A DNA stretch of 64,000 nt, taken from positions 3,100,001 through 3,164,000 of the forward strand of contig OZ176056.1 in the NCBI GenBank assembly GCA_964247055.1, read 5' to 3'. The position numbers and the translations under genes are program-made. The DNA is from Paragordius varius (taxonomy: Eukaryota; Nematomorpha). The notes under the pieces are model-generated. The model was not told the origin of the DNA and ran no database searches. It worked only from the letters and a program-made list of their open reading frames with translations. Shown piece by piece: positions 47,905 through 61,576 of this stretch; the first letter of the stretch is position 1, and each line of letters starts with the position of its first letter.

Positions 47905-50760
47905 TTAATCACTAAAAATGAAGGAGATTACATAAAATTAATAATCTTATAATCAATTTAAAAAAATTAGTCAAGATTTTTCAATTAAACCCCTGGACAG
48001 TACCTTATCCTCTGTTAAATACGCCACTAAAAAACGTTTCAAAGCACTTTATAGGATCATGTGGATTAATATCGCTATGAAAGCAAAAATATTAGTTTAT
48101 TTAATCACCACTTAGTTAAAGACGTACTGTGTTTAAATGGGTATTTTACATAACGAGGTAAGTAACATATAGGGGACCCCGTGAGACTATATGAATATAA
48201 TAATTTCATATATTTTTCATTTTAAGGCAGTAATTTTATAATCAGCAAGTTAGGGCCGCACATTAAATACGCCATCATATAGAATTAACATGGCGTTGAA
48301 GCATGTAGTATACTGAGACATAGATTTAATGATATATTTGTCAACAAAATTTTCGTCCATAGCTTTTTTAAAATTAACACATGGTCAGGTCTGCAGTTAA
48401 TCGTAAAACGGATCTAAACATAAAAGATGTATATGTAACAAAATGTTTCCTGTTTTTTTGCACAAAAAATATTAATTCACGGACTATGTTAACGACAAGC
48501 TACTACTGATAAATTATTTTTTTTGAATACATGCTTCACTGCGTTTTTAGTGCTGATTTTGAGATATTTTTCTGTGGTTCTGAACATAATTTGGAAAGAT
48601 AAAATCCAACATTTATGAAACTCAAGTCACTAAACAAAAGTTATCTATCCTACTTTGGAGATACTTGATAATGTAAACAAAGGCAAAAAGAGAGGCCGTG
48701 CTACTCGCTGGTCTAATCAGCTCAGGTACACATATATCTCCACACAATAACAAAAATGACCGTGAAAATGACAAGAATGATGAAATATTTTTACCAAAAT
48801 TGCTCGTCGACATCGATCATAAACATCATTCACTATCAATACAACCTTCAGATAAATCTAAGTTAATTAAATTAATTATTGATATGGATTAATAAATAAA
48901 TATTTATTAGCCACATTATTCGATAGCTAAAAGTTTCAAGATATTAAATAACTAAATGATAAATTTATGCAAAATTAGAAAATCGCTTTTTTGAACATTA
49001 GGTCAAATAAAATTAAATAATTTAAACGACAACAATATTTTATTAGTAATTTGTATCATACACATAAAATATTGAATTTAATTTTTCAGAGGGTTTTTAA
49101 AGAATTACAATAATTGAAGTTAAAAATCGTACTTTGGAATTTAAATCATAAACACGCGTTATCATGCGATAAAAGAAATGTAATTTTTATTCTTTTCATA
49201 GTGGTCTCTAATATTAAAAATGATTCAAGCCCTCATAAGAAAAGGAATTTTCCAATTTGCAAAAGCGAAAGTAGCGAATAATTTTGCATAAAAATAGACA
49301 GTGCAAAAAATCGATAAAATATCTGAAATATATGTGATATAAAAATCTCTTAGTATTCTCTTGTTGCATTTGTCTTAAGGTTTTAGGAGTGAAAGTTATA
49401 CACTTTTGTGCTAATCGCTGCATTTAAGGAAATGGCAACGCATATTATAATAAAGATATAGAGTGCTTCAATAAATATCATCAAAATATATCATAAGCTT
49501 TATTTAAAAACAAAACAATATTTATATCAAATTTTAATTTTTAGATGTGAGCGTCATGGTTTTGCTTCTCATTTGGGTTTGGTTTTTTTATATAAACTGA
49601 AATGCGATAAATAATTTAAAAATATGGCACATTGCTAAAAAAAATACCGATGAAATATATATATTCTGATAATGTATCAGGATTTCATGTTCCTTTTGCT
49701 TTTGGCAGTTACGAGTAATATAAGAAAGTTATTTACACTTTTGTGATAAGTTCGTCATAATTGTGGCAAAATTTGCGAGCATTTAAAGAAAAATATTTTG
49801 TTGAAGAGACAACGCTTTATTCCGAAAAATATCACCTATATATATATATATATATATATGATAAATTACATATAAAAGGCAAAACAATATTTTAAAAAAT
49901 AATTTTTGATGTAAGATAACCCCAATTTTTTTTGCCTTTTATAATGTGCTAGCCATCGTAAAATAAACGTGAAAAGGCCGACAGTGTACGATAAAAATTT
50001 TAATTGTATGTCAAATTATATCAACTAAAAACAATGTAAAAAATGCATTTTTATTATATAATTGGCAAAACTTTGTTTAAGCGTACTTCATACTCTTTTG
50101 AAACATGATGAAAAAGGTAAAAAACGATTTAAGATATTATAAAAACACTTTTCCATATAATAATATGAGGATGCTTTTCCTTCGCTTCAAAATTTTAATT
50201 TACAGTTTTCCTTTCAAATGTTGGCGTATATTTGTAAAAAACTGTAACCAAACTTAGGTGATTAATAAGTATAATTAATTATAGTGTTTTTAAAACTTAA
50301 AGCGTTTATGCTATTATGATTAAAAATAGCATGATACGCAAATTTGCTAAAAATGATATATTAAAAAAAGTATGCATTTTTTTAAAATATTTTAATTTAA
50401 AATTTAGCATATAAATTTTTTATCGCGCAATCTGAGCATATTTGGGTTTATTTAAGAGAACTAACCCATTTTGAACGGCATCCAAAAAAATCAAATTTTT
50501 ATTTAGTAGCAAATTTGAAAGGATTTTATAAATTTAAATTTTTAATTTTATTTTACTCATTTTTAATAAATATATAAATTCAACTTTATTAAAAATATTA
50601 TAAGTAGCATTCATACTTTACCCGTTATAAATAAATTTATTCAAAAATCCTTGTTATTTTTACGCAATTTTCCCACCAAACATTTTACGTTCGGATTATA
50701 GTAATATTTGTTCACGTGACCTGCCACAATTTTTAAAAATTATTTTCGCACACATCACAT
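47905..50760. other. intergenic sequence upstream of WEE1
   Basis: Holds LINE debris (48360-48720), a repeat shared with 29458-29710 (49660-49790), a (TA)n tract near 49841-49859, and a foldback MITE copy at about 50045-50390. An ORF at 48698-48892 reads plausibly as protein but overlaps the LINE debris in another frame. No TATA box is obvious before the WEE1 ATG. Confidence 0.45.
48360..48720 (+). pseudogene. decayed 3' end of a non-LTR retrotransposon
   Basis: Two spaced stretches, SAVNRKTDLNIKDVY (near 48390) and NVNKGKKRGRATRWSNQL (near 48675-48720), resemble the RTE/Jockey C-terminal 'VNRKTK' and 'GRP-TRW' segments. Frames are broken between them. Confidence 0.35.
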
Positions 50761-53558
50761 ATGGAATATCGCTACGAATTTATCGATAATTCTGAAATGA
50801 TTCTCCCTTCTTCACCTTTAAGCAAGAAATTAAGATCTAAATATGGGAAAAAACATTTGAAGCTTAATGGGAGTCCGCCTTGTATCCAATTATTCAAAGA
50901 TGAACACGATTCTGCTTATCATTCTAATATCTTTGATCATTCTACTCAATTTGGAACTCACAATAAGCTAAATAATGAATTTTATCATTCATCACCAAAT
51001 TTTGGACATAAACCATCTCCCAATTTACCTCAATACTTTGACCATCCAATATACCAATTAAGTCAACCAGAGAAAGGAGATGATTCCATAATTCAACCCA
51101 AAGTCAGCACCCAATCTTTTTGTCCAAGACCATTTATGCAATCATCAACCCCTATTCCTCCTGCAACGTTTGCAAACACCTCCATAAATTCACAAAAATC
51201 GTCTTTATCCACCAGTATGTCGTCTCTCTTTTCTGTTCCAAATTCGAATGAGGATGTATTACCCATGTTTGATCCCAATCTTAATTTGAGTAATTCCAAT
51301 AAAAATAATAGTATACAAACTGCTTCGACTTCTAAAATGTTTGATACTACATCGAATTCACACTATACCTCCAGTAATGATATCAAAATTATGGGTAACA
51401 ACAATCGAATAGTGCAAACAAACTCTTCACCGTCACCCCAGTTATCATTCATGAATCTAAATTTGTTGGATAAAGGGGGCGGATTGATTTTTCATAATGA
51501 AAATGACATTAATGAAGATAATATGGCTGAAATCGAAAGATTTAGTCCAACATGGTCAAACATTCAAAATGGCAGAATCATTGGTACTCCAGTTCAGGTC
51601 AGACGACCTTTCCGAAATTTGAAACGAAAACTCAATCTGCTCTCACGCGATAATCTTTGGGTGAATGACACACCTAGCAATTCCAACTGTGAAAACGAAA
51701 GACATAGTGCAAAATCTACGATCGATAATAAATTTTCATACAATTTATCGACAACAACAGAAAATGAATTTCAAACCCCACACATGAATCGTCGAAAAAA
51801 GTCGTCTGCCCAGATATGTCAGGAGCCGGAAATGGGAAACAAGTTTTTGTTTAATTTTTTATGCATTTAGCCAACATATAAATTCAGGATTTTTTCGCTT
51901 AATTTTTGTAGTTATATTTTTTTTACCCTGTTAACCAAAAATATTGTTTAGAATTCTTCTTCAAAGTAATCGCAGACTAAATTTGCGTTTATTAACTCAC
52001 CTACATAAACGAGTCAAATATTTGACCGATTTTTACATATTAAATATGTTTTTTTCCTAAGAATAAAAGTTTGCAATCAAAATGTAATTCCGATGTTATT
52101 GAAATAAAAAATTAGGGTTTATTAATTTTATATTTGAAACCTTTATCACTCTTAGATTCTCAATGAATTCTTCACCTAGTCTGCCCGTTAAGTCACCCCT
52201 ATTGTCCTCATCCTCGCCTCAACAACCCTTTAAGCTGTTAACAAAAACAGCTCTGTTAAAACAAATTGGAAATTTGCGTGAAAGTCAAGCCGCCCGTTAC
52301 TTTGAAGAATTCATTGAGATTGAACAGTTGGGAAGTGGTCATTTTGGAAACGTTTTTAAGTGTCGCAATCGATTAGATGGCTGTTTATATGCCATAAAAA
52401 AGTCACGGACCCCATTGACCCTTTCCAGTTCATTTACTGAGTGAGTATTCAATAAAAATTTTTGTACATATGATTTTATTTGAGAGTGGAGGATGTTTTA
52501 TGTCTCCTTTTTAAATTTAAATTGTTTGCTTGCTTGGGTTGTAATTTAAAGGGCAATTATAATCAATTATTATTGGTTTTAAAATTTATTGGTTGTTACC
52601 GATAATATTACAACAAATAGTTTATGATAGTGACTAATTATAGAAGTTGTGAGACTCGTTACTGGGTACAGTATTGAAAAATTAATTTTACATTTTTACG
52701 AAAACCTCTACATATACTATCGAAAAAAAGTCGACTAAACTACAGATTAAATCTGTAAAATAAATTTTTATTTTAATTTTACATTTATATTTAAAAATAT
52801 CAAGGTATACAGCCATTAAAGAGGTATGTGCACATGCTATCTTAGGAAATCATCCGCACATTGTTCGTTATTTTTCAGCTTGGGCCGAAGATGGGACCGT
52901 TTTTATCCAAAATGAATATTGCAACGGTTAGATTGTTTATTACACTAGATAATTTAATTTACTAAAGACAACAAACTCGTATAATAAGTGTAAAAGGCTA
53001 AAGTTTTTCTAAAGAAGGCTATATTTGATAAGGTAGGTTTTTGAATCAAATTTTTTGTTATGCGAAAAGGAATAGAGATGTAATGTAGGACGCTTTAATT
53101 CATATTTAACAGTCATATGAATAATATCAATGAAACAAGAATCAAGAAATTTTATGTTCTTTACGAATTATAAATATTAGTATTAGAGCTTTTAACTTTT
53201 ATGTTTTGTCCTTTATCCTTAATAATTTTAACTGTCCTTTTACACTTTTTGTTAAAATAAATTTTAATGTTTTTCATAGGTGGCACATTGGCTGATTTGA
53301 ATCGCCGTAATATAGCAAATCAAACGCAGGTGAGTGAACACGATTTAAAGCTTATAGCTTTGCATGTGGGGAAGGGTTTGAAATATTTCCATAGCCTTAA
53401 ACTTGCACATTTAGATATCAAACCTAGTATGTATTATACTTAATTTTTATATCCTATTAAACTCAATTATTTTATAATATAAATTAATATAAATTGTAGT
53501 TTAATGCCAGATAACTTTTTAGACATAAAAGAAATTTTATTACTAGGCAAAAAATTGT

Positions 53559-53601
<43 letters not shown>

Positions 53602-56600
53602 GTCTATAGAACCAATTTTTACTATAAAGACAATATTCAGTGATAAATTTTCAATATTCTGAGTTATTTATACCATAGTGCGATTATATAATTTAATTTT
53701 ATTACATTTTTTTCTATATTTATGATTGGATTAATTCATTGACCTTTTGGTTTATTGTGTCCCTCTCTTTTCTCTCCTTATGTAATTTGTGTTTTGGCGC
53801 TTAAATCCTTTTTATAGAGCTTTTGTAGAATAACGGAATTTATATGTGCCATAAATGATATTTGATGCCTCAATATATATTAGGGCATTCAAAGTTTATT
53901 GTACTTTGATATAAAATTTTATTTTAATTTTTAATTTTACTATATATTATATAATTTACGTTTTTTATCTTATTTTTGGGGGTTTTTATGTTGTAATATA
54001 CCTAAGGCGTTTTCTCACTCATTTTTTTCTTAGAAAAATTACCTGAAATGATTAATGTTAAAGTTATTTATATAATATTGTTAGCTTTTATATATCTCTC
54101 TTTTTGTGTAAATTTTTTTACTTAATAAATGTTTTTAATTACAAATATTTTTAAAATAAAATTTTTCGATAACTTTTTTTTAAAAAATAATTAACAAATT
54201 ACTTATTTTAATCCTAATTTCCGATTGCATATGTTCTTCTTTTGTTTAGAATAATTATTAGTTTTTTTATAATACCCTTTAATTATCATACCTTTATAAA
54301 AAACTTTTTTATGTTAAATAAAATGATAAATATTACAAAACCACATTGAATTTTTTTTCCGTTAATAATAAAAAATTACCATATTAATGTTATTATGTAA
54401 CATATAAAGTGGTTGTCTCCTATTGTCAATTGTTTTCATTCTGTTAAACATAAAACATAAAAAAGTACTTTTATTTTTGAAAAAAAAGTACTAATGATTA
54501 TTACAAATTGACAGGTGCAAACAGGTATATATTGTCCATTATGTAAGTTATAATAAATTAATGATTGTAAAATAATTAATTTTTTTTGGTTAACAAAAAT
54601 AAAAAACTAGTTTTGTCATCTGTGCATGAATATATACATCTTTTTTTGATAAAAAAGCTTAATATTTTCCTACAAAACAGATTGCATTTTCTTTTTTGGT
54701 TATATATAAGGTAACAATTTTATCATTAGGATGGATATATTTATAACTGAAACATTTCATGTTTTTCTCTCTGTAAAGAACAAATGGTTTTAATTGCATG
54801 TGGTGTGGTTTTATTTTTACATAGTATCGTCTCTATAAGAATATTTTATTTTTTCAGGAAACCTGTTGTTATAACTTAACTAAAATTAAATTCTGCGGTT
54901 TACAACGAAGCTTTAATTTGTATAAATGCCCTTAAATATAGAAAAATGACAATAGTTTAAAATTCAAAATGTTCGCATTACATCTCCAGGAGGTTACTAA
55001 AAAGTAAAATAACCCAAAAATTGTGCAATTTAATTAAATTTCTGTTGTTTTTCAACTTGCACACAATTTTTCCCTTTTATTTTGTTAGTTACCGCAATAA
55101 TTGTCAAATTAGAAATACATTAATTATTTAGCAAAATGATTTTGTCAAAGAATCGTAGTAAGTATTTATTTGATTGAATATTAAAATTTGACCCCGATAA
55201 ATATATATTGGATTCTCCTTTTTTGTAACGCTTACTGACCTATTTTTACCGCATTTTATGGCACAGGGAATTAGAATAAAATATTATAAAAGCCGATTAT
55301 TTTATTTTACAGACAAAATTAATGCGTGACATTGTCAATTTGTCATGTTTTGTTCTTTATTATTTATATAATACGATTAAATATACCAGTACAGGATTAA
55401 TAAGATAAATACAAAGAATTTTTTAACTTTCAATTGCTGTTTATTATAAAAAGAAAATTCATATTATTTTGATTTGATTAAAAGGTTTGTTTATAGAAAA
55501 ATAAGAATATAAATTTAACTAATCTGTTTAATATTATATACAAAATTGATAAAACGTCTCATTAGTTTGATTTATCTTTAAGGGTATGTATGATTTTGGG
55601 AAAATTATTAAACAATATATTTAAAAAAAACTTATTTTTGATTACTGCAAAAAGGGAAGATTTTATCGTCAAAATTTTTGGGTCAATTTCCAACCTAATC
55701 AAAAAAATGTTTTATTCCGGTTTTGGTTCAAATTTTATTAAAATGATTTTAATTTGGGTTAATTTCTGGCAGATCTCCTATTTTTTTAAGTACGAAATTG
55801 TTGTAAAATCATAAATGACAAAAAATTATTTATTTTTCATTATCATAATTGAAATATAAAATTTTAAAAATGACTTGAAGTTTTTTAACGTTTAGTTTAG
55901 GTTCAAATCCTATTTACATAAATTTATATTTTTTCATTCTATTTCATTTACAGGTAACATTTTTATAACGCGGTGTTCACCCACCGCTGTGCTTAACAAT
56001 TCCGATGAAGGCTTTGAATCCGATGATGAAAAACACGATTCTATGATTTTCAAAATTGGTATTATTTACTTTTTTAGAAATTATTTTAAATAAGCTATTT
56101 ATAAAATTCAAATATGTGAGATCTTTTTAGTTATTTAAACTTTTATTTAACATATTACAAGTTTTTGTGATAAGCAAATTAATTTCATGTCTCTAAATAT
56201 ATTTTTAAACTGAAAAAAAAATAAAATTTCCGTATATTAAATACTTTTTGATATATATATATTTTAGGTGACTTGGGTTTAGTTACTAGTATCCACGATC
56301 CTGAGGTTGAGGAAGGCGATGCCCGTTATTTACCGCTCGAAATATTACATGAGGATTATAGCGATATAACTAAGGCGGATATCTTTTCACTTGGCATGTC
56401 TCTCTTTGAAACGGTACGGTATTGTACAAAATTCTTGGGGTTAAATTAATGGTTTTACATATAAAAGCCTTTTCCCTCATTATAAGCCTTGAAAAATTTT
56501 AATGCTTAGATCATGGTTAATACTATATAATTTTGTTTTAATGGTTTAAAGTTTTTACTTTCCCCAAACTTAGTTGGGTTGCTGTCAATTTAAAAGAATC

Positions 56601-58134
56601 ATACTGGCCAAAAATATAAAGAAGAATTAATTATTTATTCATGCTAGCCTAGCATAAAAGATGTTTTTTTATCAATGGAAAAAATCAATATTAATTGAAA
56701 TTTGATTTAAAACCCATTTTTTTTCAAAAATTTGTTGCGGATAGAGTTATGTATATTTCTTGCAAATGGGATTAATGAATGGACTTTAATAATTTTGATA
56801 GTTTTAATTCTAATCTGTAATTTTTGAAAAATATCTTAAAGGCTATCAATAAACCATTACAACCGAATGGAGAGGAGTGGCAAATATTACGCACTGGCAA
56901 TATACCATACATTTCCTCCTATACAAGTCAATTCAATCTTTTGTTAAAGGTAAAAAACTTTTTAGTGAAATCATAATAAAAATAATTTCCTAAAATTGCT
57001 ATTAACGAATCCTATCATATAATAGACAAATTTCTTTTCATATCCAACCTCATAAAATAGCCGAATTTTATTACCCGTATTATATTAAATCTTTTATTTT
57101 CCTTTAGTCTATGTTAAATCCTGTGCCTAGCCAACGACCGACTGCCTCCAATTTAATCCATAATCCCTTGTTATGTCCCTTGGGGTGTAAAAGTAAAACA
57201 CAACTTAAACGTGAACTAAATGCCGAACGCTTTAAGAATACCATTTTGGCCAAGTAAAATATTTTGCTTTTTAAACAAATCTTTTCTATTTTTTGGATGG
57301 CTTTTTGGGTATGTATTAATAATTATTTATACGCATTTTTCTAGACAATTGGAGGACGCCCAAACTGAAAATATGTTGTATAAACGACAATGTTTAGGTC
57401 TCGATAATAACTACGCTCTTAAAATGCAGTTTAAAGGTAATAATTTTTAATTTGTGTTAAAAAATTTTGCACTTGCTTTTTTATCTATGCGATTCGTAAA
57501 ATTTAATTTTTAATGTATACGTTTAGAATCCAGTTTTAAAATTAATCATCGTATGAAATCTTCGGCCAATAAGCCCGGCAACAATATGCACAATTCCACC
57601 AACAAACAAGGCAAATTAACTCAAAAATTTTGTAAATCATCCACGACAACCATATATGAAGACAATAATTCAATGCCCATGTTATTACCATCAGAACAAA
57701 CTGAGTTTTTTGTTGATCAAAATTCTCAGCCTGCCATAAAATGTAAAAATCCATTTGCAATAAGTGGTCGCCGGGGTAGTTCAAACCTTTCATTACAAAG
57801 GAGTACCAATTGCTGTTTTTCTAATTTAACTTCACGTCTTGAAACAACAACTAATAGCGTTTTGAATCAGCGTATAAGCTCAAGTGCCAGTAAGTATCGA
57901 AGTAGTAATAAGAACAAAATGTTTAATTACGGTTCATGTAATATGTGTGCTGAACACCAAAATTTTTATAACAAAATGTCAAATTATGGTATGAATCCTA
58001 CGATCGTGCGAAAAGGTTCTGTTTCAGATGTGCGTCATTTCAAATCTAAAGCCCTATCTAGCGGTGTTCACCCTCTTATTACAATGGATGAAAAAAATTG
58101 CAAATCAACTGATAAAAATATGACTAAATTATAG
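50761..58134 (+). CDS. WEE1: WEE1 kinase (10 exons, 946 aa)
   Basis: Nuclear kinase that phosphorylates the inhibitory Tyr of CDK1 and holds cells in G2. Exons: 50761-51842, 52156-52440, 52805-52926, 53280-53426, 55954-56058, 56268-56413, 56842-56949, 57108-57253, 57345-57436, 57527-58134; 2841 nt in frame, all GT-AG. Residues 1-410 are disordered, Ser/Asn-rich and contain a basic Wee-box-like stretch ([14 protein letters not shown]). Kinase features: G-loop GSGHFG (420-425), Lys442 in [26 protein letters not shown], catalytic HLDIKPSN (Asp542, Asn547), DLG instead of DFG (582-584, normal for WEE1), and [17 protein letters not shown] followed by KADIFSLG, closer to fly Wee than to Myt1. After the domain comes the WEE1-specific [12 protein letters not shown]. 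The 201-residue tail is Ser/Asn-rich. An acidic insert ([13 protein letters not shown]) precedes DLG. Poly(A) signal at 58176. Confidence 0.95.
53562..53600. repeat. (TA)n microsatellite in WEE1 intron 4
   Basis: About 19 TA units. The rest of this 2.5-kb intron (53427-55953) is plain AT-rich sequence; the 55590-55814 ORF has no acceptor/donor context and the flanking exons join directly in the family order (HLDIKP-S-NIF). Confidence 0.9.
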
Positions 58135-60430
58135 ATTTTATAAATATTCTTTGGAAAATAATTATTATAGTTTTGAATAAACTAACAAAAATATTTAAAT
58201 ATCTGCATATTATAATCAAATATATTATTGCATCCTATATCTATATAAACGATCTCTATTTTCAGAATAAACTAATTTTGTTTTATATTTTTTATGATTC
58301 ACTCATATTAATATTAGTCTACTAATATCCAAAAAATTATATTAAATTTATATGGAAAGATTTATGTTTTTTCACAGATTTATCATCGCTTGCATATTAA
58401 GATTATTTTTATAAATATCAAATAGTTTGTGTGCAGTTTTAATAATAATTAAACCTTTGTTGAATACTGAATAAATTATGCGCATAATATATGGTTAGCC
58501 AATTTTTTAACTATATGATTTTTATAACTGGATCTCTTTTAACGCTTTTTATTATTTATTTATTAATTACCAAAGATATTTAACATAAAGTGTGCTAAAA
58601 TTGCTATTGCTCAATTTGGAGCATTTACCTTAAAAGCTAATTCTTAAATGAATCGTAAGCTTCAAAACTACAATTACCATGATAATCCCGATTTTTTTTT
58701 AGCAAGAAGATATGATTTTATTTACCATTTTCTCTGCCAGGTGACGCGTAACAGATTTAGAAAAAAATAGACTTATGATAAAAAATTTGGTTGTGCGTGA
58801 TAATTAAAATTAAATTATTTTTGGAACAATTTCCTTTACAGATCTTTAAACTTGTTACAAAAAAACAAAATTTATTTAATAGCAAAGAAATATGATTCAA
58901 TGTGGCATTATTTTTAAAGAATAAAACTTCAAAGCCATAAATTTAAATTGAAAGCAAGATTGTTTTTTATTGCGTATTAAATAGTGGTACTCAAACCGCC
59001 AGGCGCATACGATTAGTGCTTTTTAAGGTTCAATGTAATTACATTGGTTAAATTACATAAAATTTACCCCAAATTTCAACTCACTTCTATATTTATTTAT
59101 TTTTCAGTCTAGTTCCGTTTTTATATATTTTTTTCATTTAAAACTTTTTATAAGAATATCCGTCTTAACTCGTTAATTCGGTTTTGATCGCGTGCATTTG
59201 ATAAAATAGCTTTGAATGGTTCCAATTAAAAAGAAACATTTAAAGAATATCGCCATGATAAACCAAGATGTGCCTGCTTCCTGCAGATTAAACAATTTGT
59301 TTAGTGCAAAATTTGGTACTTTATGCATATAATATAAATTATATGGTGCACGGCCCTTGAGACAAAAATAATTTTCATTCGGCCCGTCAAATTTTTTCGT
59401 CAGTCTGATTTAAACGTTTACCCCCAAAATGCAGTGAATTATAATTAAATGGTATATTATGCTCATGTAATATTTTCAATCATTATATCAATTATAATAT
59501 GCATTAGGAATGAGCTGATAAACATTTTATACCACCGACACACAAAGCAATATCGTTTCAGTCTAATTTAGAAAAATGTATTTTTTTAAGTAATTTCATA
59601 AGGTTACCCCAGGATGTTATTATAGTTATTTTCTGACCTAATGAGCTTTCACACCCCGTGTTAACCTATTTTGATTGGAAATGTTCGAATTAAGGTTAAA
59701 TGAAGGAGTCAATGTATGTTTATTTCTCTTTTAACGAAACCGCCTTAAATAGCTGTTTCATAAAAATTTTGTTTTTCAAAAAAAGCTTAGGTGAACATCA
59801 TTTGCTAATTAATAATAAAATCATGTAGCCATTGAAAGGACCAGTTCAGACACAGAGTGTGATAGTTTTTTGAATTTCGCCAGATAACATATATAAAAAA
59901 GGGCTTTGTTATTGGTGGATACAAGAAAAAGAAAAAAAGTAACCATAAGTCAATTCCTTTTTGCTATATATGTGCTATCTAGCAATATTAAAAAATCCTC
60001 AATGTATATTTACTCAAATGTGTATCACATTTAAGCGATACCTACAAACAATAAATGATGATGCAAATGAAATTTATTTTTGAAAGCAAAAACTAATTTT
60101 TAATTTTATGATGTATAAGAAAAAAACTAAGATTTTGATGTATATATAATTTGATTTGGTATGTATTATCCATCCACCTTTAGCATCCGTACAATTCGAC
60201 ATATGTAGTTTCATTTTTTTTATTATTATACCTGTAGAAAAGCAATATAGATTAATTAAATATTATTATATTAACAATTTAAGTATGAAAAAAATTTAAA
60301 AAATAAATAGTTGATAAAGATTATATTATTAATTATGTTAGAGTTTGTAGCAATCAGCTTATTTTTAATTATCAAAAATTACTATCAAAATATAATCTCA
60401 TATTTCAATCATCTTATCTTAAAATAATCC
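58135..60430. other. intergenic sequence downstream of WEE1
   Basis: After the WEE1 poly(A) signal (58176) I see only AT-rich sequence with a G/C-richer scrap near 59345-59405 that resembles the hAT-like MITEs, and the poly(A)-type signal (ATTAAA on the minus strand, 60364-60369) of the next gene. Confidence 0.45.
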
Positions 60431-61501
60431 TTACTTTTTGCATTGACATTGACTATTTTTAATCTTGCATTTATAATATTTATCGTTGGGGAGACGTTTA
60501 GCGAAACCGGCGACCTCAGAATTGCTTAGGATTTTGTAACAAGCCATTTGCGATCTAATACACAAGATTGATATATAAAATTATTTCGTTTCCAATTGTT
60601 TTATTAAATTATTTCGTTTATATTATGAATAGGAATTGGTCTTAGAAAATAAAAAATAGGTCTAGCTCATACATTTGTGCGTTATAATCAAGAAATGTAG
60701 GCAATAAACAGGTTAAATATTTCATTTAATATATGTGATAAAGAATCAAAACATTTAACTATTAACTTTTTTTAAACAATTTTTTAGGTGTTTGCAGTTA
60801 GTGCATTAATGAAATTCGGACCAACCCTGATTAATACAGTAAGTATTTTAATGTTGCTTATACCACACTATAGCTGGGCAATTTGTAACACAGTAGTATA
60901 TGGAAAAAACAATTAACTGTTAAAAAATAATTTTTTTCTTTCTTTTTCATATACATTACTGTGTGGCGAAATGCCCCCAACTATAGTGTGAAATAAGCAA
61001 CCATTAAAATGCACACTGTAATAATAAATCATTAATAAAATTGATAGAATTATATTAAACCCAGTCAAAATTGCATTGCAAGTCGGGTTAATATCCTTTA
61101 TTTTTTCTGTTTCGCTTGGTTGATCATTTGCTAAAGAAACAAATAAGATTAGTATATCAGTTTATTTAGACAGTTTGCTACTGGATTTTTCAGTTATTTC
61201 TTTAGCTCTTAGAATTATTTAAAAAACATTTTTATAAATGTAAAATTAAGTTAACTGGGCGCAATTTTCCACATAAATAAGTTTCTTTCAATTTTTCACA
61301 TTCTATTAATTTTAATAAATAAACGGTAGTATATGACATAAAAAAAGTTACATAAAATACCAAAATAATGTTAAACAAATTGATTAATATAAACCATTAG
61401 TTTTATATCATTGCTGCTGCAATATAAAATGGCTAAAATATAGAATTACCTCCTCTCGTTAATGCAAATAATAGATAAAACAAGAAATATCCTAAGATCA
61501 T
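60431..61501 (-). CDS. secreted cysteine-rich peptide (3 exons, 81 aa)
   Basis: Not recognised. Exons on the minus strand: 61501-61450, 61130-61061, 60554-60431; 246 nt in frame, phases 1 and 2, GT-AG introns. Exon 1 is a signal peptide (MILGYFLFYLLFALTRG). Exon 2 reads NDQPSETEKIKDINPTCNA. Exon 3 reads SQMACYKILSNSEVAGFAKR, then LPNDKYYKCKIKNSQCQCKK and stop. Five cysteines follow the signal (spacing C-x9-C, then a long gap, then C-x6-C-x-C), so at least one could pair between chains. A basic pair (AKR) in the middle may be processed. TATATAAAG lies 67 bp upstream of the ATG. It could be a secreted effector, growth-factor-like or structural peptide; the sequence does not decide. Exon 1 fits because its phase-1 donor (GGAG|GTAATT) joins exon 2 exactly. 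Confidence 0.68.
60850..61015. repeat. small hairpin MITE in intron 2 of the Cys-rich gene
   Basis: Arms 'TGTTGCTTATACCACACTAT' and the inverted 'ATAGTGTGAAATAAGCAACC' pair across about 165 bp. It explains why the open frame running past the exon 2 donor is not coding. Confidence 0.55.
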
Positions 61502-61567
61502 TTTTTGGATTTGGAAAAAATTTTTTAATCAAAATTGTTTATAATGAGTAAAATTAAAAATCTCGTT

Positions 61568-61576
61568 CTTTATATA
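61568..61576 (-). promoter_or_regulatory. TATA box of the Cys-rich peptide gene
   Basis: TATATAAAG on the minus strand in the context TTTGTATATAAAGAACG, 67 bp before the ATG at 61501. Confidence 0.45.

Noticed and set aside
48698-48892. 64-codon plus-strand ORF with an Asn/Asp-rich region
   Set aside because: Overlaps LINE-like GRATRW coding in a different frame and lacks an upstream exon; possible but unsupported.
60789-60839. 51-nt plus-strand exon-like segment (VFAVSALMKFGPTLINT) with strong AG and GTAAGT
   Set aside because: It lies in an intron of the minus-strand Cys-rich gene and no in-phase partner exon was found on either side.
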